64,000 bases of DNA from contig JBAOKB010000162.1 of NCBI GenBank assembly GCA_037044905.1, positions 62,001-126,000 on the forward strand. Direction: 5' to 3'. Shown here piece after piece: positions 57,027 to 64,000 of the stretch (its first letter is position 1; every line of letters begins with the position of its first letter). A program made the position numbers and the translations under genes. The notes under the pieces are model-generated. The model had not been told where the DNA came from. It saw only the letters and a program-made list of their open reading frames with translations, and did no database searches. Source of the stretch: Hortaea werneckii (Eukaryota; Ascomycota; Dothideomycetes; Mycosphaerellales; Teratosphaeriaceae).

Positions 57027-59650
57027 CTTAGTAGAGGTAACGCCTATACCTCGCTATAGAGGCAGTAGTACCTTAGCTTTATTACCTAACATCTTTAGTA
57101 TAACTTTATATAGTCGATATACTCTTAACGTATATTTAGCTACTAATACTTCCGCTATAGTAGCTTATAGATCTTCTTTTAACTAAAATGCCCTATTAGC
57201 GGGTCGTTATAGTAGATTCGTATAAGTTACGTATATAGAGCGCTATTGCAGGATATATATAACTTATTATTATAATACTATAGTCCGCTCGACTCCTACT
57301 ATACTTATAGACTACTAGCTTCCTACGCGCGCTTACTCTACTCTATAAGCTCGGGCTACTCTACTTATAATCTCTAAACTAGTTTAGCGATTTTATCTAC
57401 TAGAACTCCGAGTACTAGTTTACGTTCTATAATTTTATTTATAATCGTATAGATAGAGGACTTTATCTAGAGCAACGGACTAGATATAGCGGGCGTTATA
57501 CGCGTAATACGTAGCGCGTCTAATACGTAAATATAACCTACTATTAGAGCTATACTCGAATCCTACTTCTATACTAATAGCTTGTTCTAAAGGGATAGGA
57601 GTAGCTAGTTACCTATATACTCTTCGCCTTTATAGTCTAGTCGCCTCGACAGTCTATCTACTAGATTTAACTTTCTAGCTTAATATTTAATTATAAAATC
57701 GAAGGCGGCTAGAAAGGTAGCCTACCTTACTTGCCTACTATTTAACGCCTTTACCTCTATAAAACCTTTTAGGTTATTGTAGTCGGTAAGTACCTAAATC
57801 GTATACGTCGCGCCTTTAAGGTAGTAGCGGAACTACTTAAACCCTTCTATAATAGTTAATAACTCTCTATTATAGGTTTTATAGTTACGCTCTATAGGGT
57901 TTAGCTTTCGAGACTAGAAAGTAATCGGATACTACTACGTAGGCTAGTCGTACTTAAGTAGTAGTTACGATATAATTGCTATAATTGCGAAGGCTAATAC
58001 GTTTATCTCTAACTAGATAGAGGCGCTTAGCTCGTAGTAGTAGAGGATAGGAGCGCGAGTAAACTTCGCTTTTAGCGTATGTAACGCTTACTCCTTACCT
58101 TCTCCCTACTCGATTAATCTAGGCTTCTTACTGCCTACTACCTCCTTTAATAAGCCTATTAATAGAGCTATAATCTTCGAGTAATTATAAATAAATCGCT
58201 AGTAAAAGTTAGTAAATCTAAGTAGTACTTAGACTTTACGTAAAGTTATAGGGCGAGGCTATTTTTCTATTGCGGCTACCCTATAGCTATCTATCGACAC
58301 GCTAGCAATAGATATTATATACCCTAAAAACTCTACTTTCTTAGTAAAGAAGCTACACTTTTTTAGATTTACGAATAGTAAGAACTTATAGAGCCTTATA
58401 AGTACTTCGCGTAGGTCTTATATATAGTTCTTGTACGAGTTACTATATACTAGGATATCGTCTAGGTATACTATATAGCAAGTATTAACTAGTCCTACTA
58501 GGGCTCGGTTAATATACGACTAGAATGTCGTAGGAGTATTAGTAAGCCTAAAAGGTATTACTATATACTCGAAGTATCTATACTACGTACGAAACGTAGT
58601 CTTCTACTTATTGCCCTACTTAATAGGGATCCGGTAGTATATATCCTTTAAATCTAAAGAAGAGTAGTAGGTAGCCTACCCGAGCCTATTAAGCGTCTCG
58701 CTAATAAGCGGTAAGGGGTATCTATTCTTTTTAATAATTATATTTAAACCCCGATAATCTATATATAAGCGTAAGGACCTATCTTTCTTAGGTACGAAAA
58801 GGATAGACATATCTACCTCGCTCGTAGACTACCTAATCTATCTATTTTAAAGTGCCGTCTCTAGGTACTCCTATAGGGTTTAGAGTTCCCGCTCCGATAT
58901 AGAGTATAGGAGTCGATAAGGAGGCTTTTAACCTAGCTCTAGGTTAATTGTATATTTAGCGCCCTTAGGGCACTTATAACGCGTAGCTTCCTCTATATTA
59001 AACATGTTAACGAAGTCCTATAACTCCGCTAGTAGTTAGACTCCTCTACCTATATCCTAGAGGGTAATAGTAAATACCTTCTCCGCCTTTCTTATATCCC
59101 TCTAGAATCTACGTATGTCTCGTATATATATAGTAGGCATCTTGCCTACTAGAGTATACTACTAGCGATTATTACTACTATTAATAACGACGCCGTTCTA
59201 TCGACGCTAAGGTCGACTAAGGAGAATCTCGCTACCTACTATCTTAGCTAAGTAGAAAATACTTATAGTACTACAAACTTCGCTAGAGGAATCTATAAGG
59301 TATAAATATACTATATACGCGCCTCTATAGTAACCTTTCTCTCCTCGAAATAATTCTATAGAGGGTAATAGGGCGCCTAGGATCCTTTTTAAGTCGAGCT
59401 AGAGAGTAATATACTAAGGAATTATATTAACCTTAGCTAGGTTATCTAATAGGTAGTCTATCTACTTACGCTAACTCTACGACTTAACTACTCTCTATAG
59501 GCTCTTCGATAGCTAGGACTCTACGCCTTACTTAGTAGAGATCTTCCGAATAAGTTAGGTCCGCTTATTATAGTAGTCTCCTCGCTTACTCTTCGCCTAC
59601 GAGTTACTATCGTCTACTTTACTAACCTTCTTAGGCTTTATATACTAATT
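57022..59650 (-). pseudogene. Old Ty3 element: RT/RNase H/protease and integrase N-terminal remnants
   Basis: Continuation of the old pol beyond the insertion. On the minus strand the RT active-site motif YLDDILVYS is readable at 58468-58442, with further RT-like sequence around it. In-frame TAG/TAA codons are frequent and CpA/TpG nearly absent, so this is a RIP-killed copy. Confidence 0.8.
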
Positions 59651-60745
59651 TATATAGTAGCCTTCCTTGCTATAATTCTAGTACGACTAGTCTTAGCCTA
59701 TATTGCCCTTATCTTCTTAGTTCGGCTTTATACTTCCTAGGTTCTATAGCCTATTATTACTACCTTAATAGGTCTATTTATTGTCCTAATTCTTACCCTA
59801 TAGCTCGCTTGCGCCCTACTTACCTAGCGTATTATCCTTCCGCGTTATAGCCTCTAATCTCGTAGTAAGGGAGACTAGGTCCTACTAATAGGTAGGTACC
59901 TTATAGTATATTATAATTGTAGTTTATAAGGGATATTATAGCTTCGCGAGTAGGTATTAAGTACGCTACTTAGGGGTATACGCTAAGAGCTACTCTTTAA
60001 GTATAGTAAGCTTAGTAGTAAAGGCGTAGGCTATCTAATACTCGCCTTAATAAGTATCCTTATACGCTAGTATAATACTAAGGCTATAGTTTATAGGGTC
60101 CTCGACTATATTATATATAAACCGCTTAAAGTCGTCCTAGGTATACTCCTCTAGGTCCGCTAAGCTATATATATAGTACTAATTCTTACGTAGCTTACCT
60201 ACGAGGAATATAATACTATATAGCGTACGCTCCCTATCTATAGCATAGGCGTCTCCTACTAAGGCAAAGACTAGCTTAAGGGTACGAATAAAGTCTCGCG
60301 CCTTTTTTAAGGTCTTACCCTTAAAGGGCTCTAGCTCCTAGAACTTTAGTCTACCCGAACGCGTAGATAGCGTAGGTATATTAGGCCCTAAGCGTATACT
60401 TATTATAGGCGTTCTATTATACTAACTCTCTTAATCTAATCCTAGAGAGGCCCTTAGAATATTACCTATATTCCGCCTCCTATATAATATAGCTAACTAT
60501 TCCTCGAGAGTCTTAATTTTAATTTCCCTTAAGATAGCGTCTCGCCGCGCCTACTAGCGAGCTACTTACGCCTCGTCGTCTTCTCGCTCGATTGTTAGCG
60601 CGAGGGATTCTCGCCCTTCTAGTATAGGCGTCGCTTACTTACTAGGTACGTTACGTACGTTAGGTATAGGCTAAATAGTAGTAGGTTCGGGTATTACTAT
60701 TTTCTAACCCTCTCTAGACTATAAATTAGAGGGAGTAAGTAGAAT
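59650..60745 (-). pseudogene. Old Ty3 element: gag-side remnant
   Basis: Upstream of the old pol on the minus strand. A degraded zinc-knuckle-like piece (SKEGYY) is readable near 59,665-59,690. The rest is RIP-mutated and I can only infer gag from its place next to the 5' repeat. Confidence 0.5.
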
Positions 60746-60975
60746 TAATATAGAATACCTAAAGCTAGATATCTCGTAGTATAAAGAGGCATCTCGACTA
60801 AATAGTTAGTCTAAGATAGCGCTACTTACTACTTTATATATACTTCTTATAAGCGAGGAGTAAAGTCTTTGTAGTACGGGTGTAGCGGCCTAGGCACGTA
60901 ACTATAGCCCCTTTTCCTATATTAGGCTTTAGACTATAGATAGGGGCTTGTAGGGGGCTTATTAATTTATATTAA
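60746..60975 (-). repeat. Degenerate LTR-like repeat of the old Ty3 element (5' end)
   Basis: Partner of 47257-47486; the pair spans 13.7 kb, or 6.9 kb without the young element and its duplication, a normal Ty3 size. Confidence 0.75.
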
Positions 60976-62059
60976 AGACGTACTATAGTAGTTACTATAA
61001 AGTATACAGCCTAAAGCTTTAAGGGATAGTAACACTAAATAGTCTAATTACTAGTCTTAAAGGACCCTTCTTTAGTAAGGATAATAACTAGTCTATCTAT
61101 TAAAATAGCTAGATACTATACTAGATCGAAAGGATAATAAACTAGCGCTATAGGACTAGCGAACTACGTTGTTTGCTATACCTCTATAATAATCTAGCTT
61201 ATAGTAACGCCTATAGTATTATATACCCTTTTATATATACTTATAGCTTTTAATATCTATAGCTAAATTAGTAGGGCTTTAACAAAACTATATTAAGTTT
61301 AAGGATTAGCATCGAATATATTTTTAGTATAGTCTTTTGTAGCTATATAGCTACGGCCTTTACTCTATCTATAAAGCTTAGAAAGTAGCTAGTAGTAGAC
61401 TTTTATAGAGTTACTACCTTACTAAGTAACTATATTACTTATATCTAATAGGGCAATTAGACTAGTAAGCGCTATAGTATACTACCTCCTTCCCTCGAGT
61501 AATACCTTAGCTTTAGTTTAACTCTAGTACTAGGAGATACTTAGCTACTTACTACGAGGATCTACGCTAAAAAGTAAGGTTTTCCCCTACTAGTAGAGTA
61601 TTAGTAAAGTAGCCGTATCGTCGACTAGAAAATTATTATTCCTACTAGCTAAGCCAATATATATTAATAGAGTAGTGTTTAGGGTCTATGCTACTAGCTT
61701 CCGGCGCGCTAAGCGACTTTTAGCTATTTTCTAGGGTCGAAATTTAGTAGCCCGCGCGCGGTAAGTAGTCCTCCTATCTCCTCCTATACTCCTATATAAA
61801 GAAGTAGGTCTATACTATTAATAAAGTTTAACTAACGCTTTAGCGTTTTAGGGTATAGTTAGAATTGTTAGAATTTGCCTTAGCTTCTATATAGTCGACT
61901 AAACTACTATAATAATACTACTATAATATATATAGATATATATAAAATATTATAGAGCTTAAAGCTTATAATAGAAACTACTTATACTTTTTTTTTCGTA
62001 ATTTTTTAAATATAGATAAAGGTATAACTACAAGCTCTCTAAAGCGACAAAAACCCTCT
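60976..62059. repeat. RIP-mutated AT-rich block, right part
   Basis: Same CpA/TpG-poor, TpA-rich sequence as the left part, outside the old element's repeats. No identifiable element. Confidence 0.7.
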
Positions 62060-62461
62060 TGTTGCGACCCTACGAAGTAGTGTCACGGGTTTAGAGCTCT
62101 TTGGAACAGATGTGTCAAGACAACTGGGTTGTGGGATAACTGATTGTGACAAGGCTGTTGGGTCTCTACCTAACAGTCGGATTGCAACATGAGTTGAACA
62201 CACGAACTCCTAATGAGAAACGTGCCTAGTTATATACATAAGAGATTCGTGTCTTCATGCATCTGATCGCCTGGTCGCTCAGCGATCAGTCGCTCAGTGA
62301 TCGCTCGGTCGCTCGTCGACCAGTCGACCACTTGCATATATGCAGTCAGTCGCCTGCCAAGGCAGCGCTCACTTGCATACTGGTCACGTGACCCTTGTCT
62401 CCTCTGGCCCCTACTGGCCAATCGCTTCGGGTCTGACCGTCTCGTGACCGTGCTCGTAACA
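62060..62461 (-). repeat. 3' LTR of copy 2
   Basis: 402 nt, reverse complement of the copy 1 LTR, starting TGTTGCGACC and ending CTCGTAACA on the plus strand. No difference from copy 1 was seen by eye. Confidence 0.95.
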
Positions 62462-62474
62462 CCATCCCCCTTTC
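62462..62474 (-). other. Polypurine tract of copy 2
   Basis: Reads GAAAGGGGGATGG on the minus strand, directly next to the LTR. Confidence 0.75.
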
Positions 62475-62558
62475 AGCCTAGCTTCGTCCCTGAAGCTTAT
62501 GATGTCGCTGTCCCCCGCGTTCCTTTTGTAACAGTTTGTAGCAGTCTTTCTTCCTACG

Positions 62559-63071
62559 ATGTCTCTGCAACCAGAAACTTCTTCTTCCAAGAAAAGACGC
62601 TCGCGTCTGGCTGCCGAAATTGAAAGGAACGGTCGTCCTGTCTTCTTCCCGTGTGAACGTTGTTCTACACACAACCATCTTTGCATCATCATGTCGAACT
62701 CAACCAACCTTCGGTGTTCCGAATGCGTCCGTCAAGGCAAGAAATGCGTCAACATGTCTTGGGAATCCTTAGACCGAACTCGGGAGGAGTACCAGCGCAA
62801 GGTGGATGAGGATGAAGAGTTGTTGGCTACCGTGATGGCTCGGTTAATGCGAAACAAGAAGATTCTTCGTCAAGCTGAAGGTCGGGCGGCTCGGAAAGCC
62901 GAATGCCTTGCGTCGGAAATGGATGCAGAGGGCGCGTTTGAGGCTGAAGAGAATTGTCCTGCGGCGGCTGCTACTGTGGGCCTTACTCCCCTGATGATGG
63001 AGACCCTGGGGAATATGGATCAATCCCTTTCCTTCTCCGGTGGTACTGGTGTAGCAACTTCGGGCAATTAA
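62559..63071 (+). CDS. Antisense Zn(II)2Cys6-type ORF of copy 2
   Basis: Same 170-aa product as 56010-56522, again antisense to pol, intact, with the same 89-nt overlap with the end of pol. The six cysteines and coiled-coil helix are unchanged. Two intact copies show the frame is not destroyed in the mobile lineage, though identical young copies alone do not prove selection. Confidence 0.7.
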   Translation: MSLQPETSSSKKRRSRLAAEIERNGRPVFFPCERCSTHNHLCIIMSNSTNLRCSECVRQGKKCVNMSWESLDRTREEYQRKVDEDEELLATVMARLMRNKKILRQAEGRAARKAECLASEMDAEGAFEAEENCPAAAATVGLTPLMMETLGNMDQSLSFSGGTGVATSGN

Positions 63072-64000
63072 GATTGGTAAGTGGTTCCCATGTATTTTCG
63101 TCGCTGGGGTATCCTTTCCACTTGATGAGGTATCGCTGACTATTCCTGTCGTAGTCTACGATCTTTTCGACTTCATACTCGTCGTCTTCTTGCTCCTGGT
63201 AGTGGAACGTGGTTTGCAGCGTGGCGCTGGGGTGTGCGGGTTCCAACAAGGATATGTGGAACACTGGATGGATCTTTGCGTCCGGTGGAAGCTCGAGTCG
63301 GTAGCTGACTGTGCCCTTCTGTTCGGCAATCAAAAATGGTCCGACTTTGACGTGATCCAGTTTCTTCGTTCTTCGCTTTGTTTTCAGGTTCTTCGTCAGA
63401 AGATATACCTTATCCCCCTTCTTAAGTTGAGGTGCCGTTTTTGATTCTTTGAATCTCTGTTTCTGGATTCGCTGTTGCGAATGTCGGATTGCATCTCGGG
63501 CTGTGGTGTGTGCCTTCTGCAATTCCTCTGCCATTATTATGGCTTTGTCGGCTTTTATTGATGTTCTCGGTTCCATGAACATGTTGGGTGCTTTTCCATA
63601 ATTAAGGAAAAATGGCGATTCTCTCGTTGTCTCTGATGCGTTATTGTTTAACGCCAGTTGCGCCATTGGTAACAATGAAACCCAATTGTTTTGTGCGTAA
63701 TTGACGTAGTGCCGTAAATATGCTTCGAGTGACTGATTTGTCCTTTCAGTCTGACCATCTGTCTCTGGGTGGAATGCTGTCGATAACTTGTGCTTGATTC
63801 CAATTTGTCCCATAAGAGATTTCCAGAAATTCGATGTGAACAGCTTATCTCTGTCTGTGATGAAGCTTTCTGGAATTCCATGATGTCTGATTAGCCTGTC
63901 CAGTACGAGGTATGCGAGTTCCATAGCTGCCATTGATTCCTTGCACGGTATGAAATGTGCATACTTGGTCAAGGTGTCTACCATGACAAGTATTGAATCG
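62983..64000 (-). CDS. pol: Pol of copy 2, 3' part (integrase core and chromodomain)
   Basis: The frame is open from the window edge to the stop at 62983. It contains the integrase catalytic Asp in ITDRDKLFTSNFW, the Glu segment FHPETDGQTERTN, and the C-terminal chromodomain YLIKWKGYPSDENTWEP. The N-terminal part of pol and gag lie beyond the window. Confidence 0.93.
   Translation of the reverse strand, partial: DSILVMVDTLTKYAHFIPCKESMAAMELAYLVLDRLIRHHGIPESFITDRDKLFTSNFWKSLMGQIGIKHKLSTAFHPETDGQTERTNQSLEAYLRHYVNYAQNNWVSLLPMAQLALNNNASETTRESPFFLNYGKAPNMFMEPRTSIKADKAIIMAEELQKAHTTARDAIRHSQQRIQKQRFKESKTAPQLKKGDKVYLLTKNLKTKRRTKKLDHVKVGPFLIAEQKGTVSYRLELPPDAKIHPVFHISLLEPAHPSATLQTTFHYQEQEDDEYEVEKIVDYDRNSQRYLIKWKGYPSDENTWEPLTNLNCPKLLHQYHRRRKGIDPYSPGSPSSGE

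Larger units (their letters stand above)
62060..64000 (-). mobile_element. Young Ty3 chromovirus, copy 2 (partial, runs off the window)
   Basis: Minus-strand copy of the same element. Its 3' LTR is at 62060-62461, followed by the polypurine tract, the extra ORF (here on plus) and the 3' third of pol. Its protein translations match copy 1 residue for residue over the shared part. The probable left target duplication would be CCTCT (62055-62059); the other copy is outside the window. CpA/TpG normal, so not RIP-mutated. Confidence 0.95.

Noticed and set aside
46440..62059. AT-rich block as a possible mitochondrial insertion or centromere
   Set aside because: The loss of CpA/TpG with retained CpG-type dinucleotides, plus readable Ty3 RT, integrase and chromodomain, points to RIP of transposons. 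Centromere identity cannot be judged from 15 kb.

Overview
The window is nuclear DNA of a filamentous ascomycete (Pezizomycotina). Evidence: short introns with GTAAGT/GTATGT donors and CTAAC-type branch sites, compact GC-rich single-copy genes, a Dicer-like DCL1, and a block with the footprint of repeat-induced point mutation (RIP). A Dothideomycete is my best guess, but nothing here proves the class.

Positions 1-46,400 are a gene-rich euchromatic segment. In order it carries GCP2 (gamma-tubulin complex, +), an unrecognised mitochondrial-type protein (-), a nuclear uS3m/VAR1-type mitoribosomal protein (+), an EDC4-like decapping scaffold (+), ORC5 (-), a 119-residue small protein (+), VPS15 (+), a secreted protein (-), chorismate mutase (-), MDV1 (+), the DEAH helicase PRP22 (+), a MATE transporter (-), FAD synthetase (-), hamartin/TSC1 (-) and DCL1 (-). 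These are unrelated housekeeping genes, not a cluster. Many conserved genes can be followed only by changing frame at 1-nt indels, often in homopolymers. About 18 such breaks occur in roughly 46 kb, including in genes essential in yeasts, which points to base-level assembly error rather than gene death.

Positions 46,440-62,059 are strongly depleted in CpA/TpG and packed with TpA, as RIP leaves DNA. Inside are the remains of an old Ty3/gypsy chromovirus on the minus strand: 230-nt degenerate repeats at 47,257 and 60,746, with recognisable RT, integrase and chromodomain remnants. A young element lies within it at 50,223-57,021 (+). It has 402-nt LTRs that read the same, a GCTAG target duplication, gag and pol joined by a -1 slippery site, and a chromodomain. 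A second copy begins at 62,060 on the minus strand and runs off the window, so the two young copies are tail to tail.

The most interesting signal is an intact 170-codon ORF antisense to the 3' end of pol in the young element, present in both copies. It encodes a Zn(II)2Cys6-type cluster (CX2CX6CX10CX2CX6C) followed by a probable coiled coil. The old element has its own long, RIP-damaged antisense reading frame in the same place, between chromodomain and 3' LTR. An element-encoded antisense DNA-binding protein, possibly acting on the LTR, is my main candidate for an under-described system.
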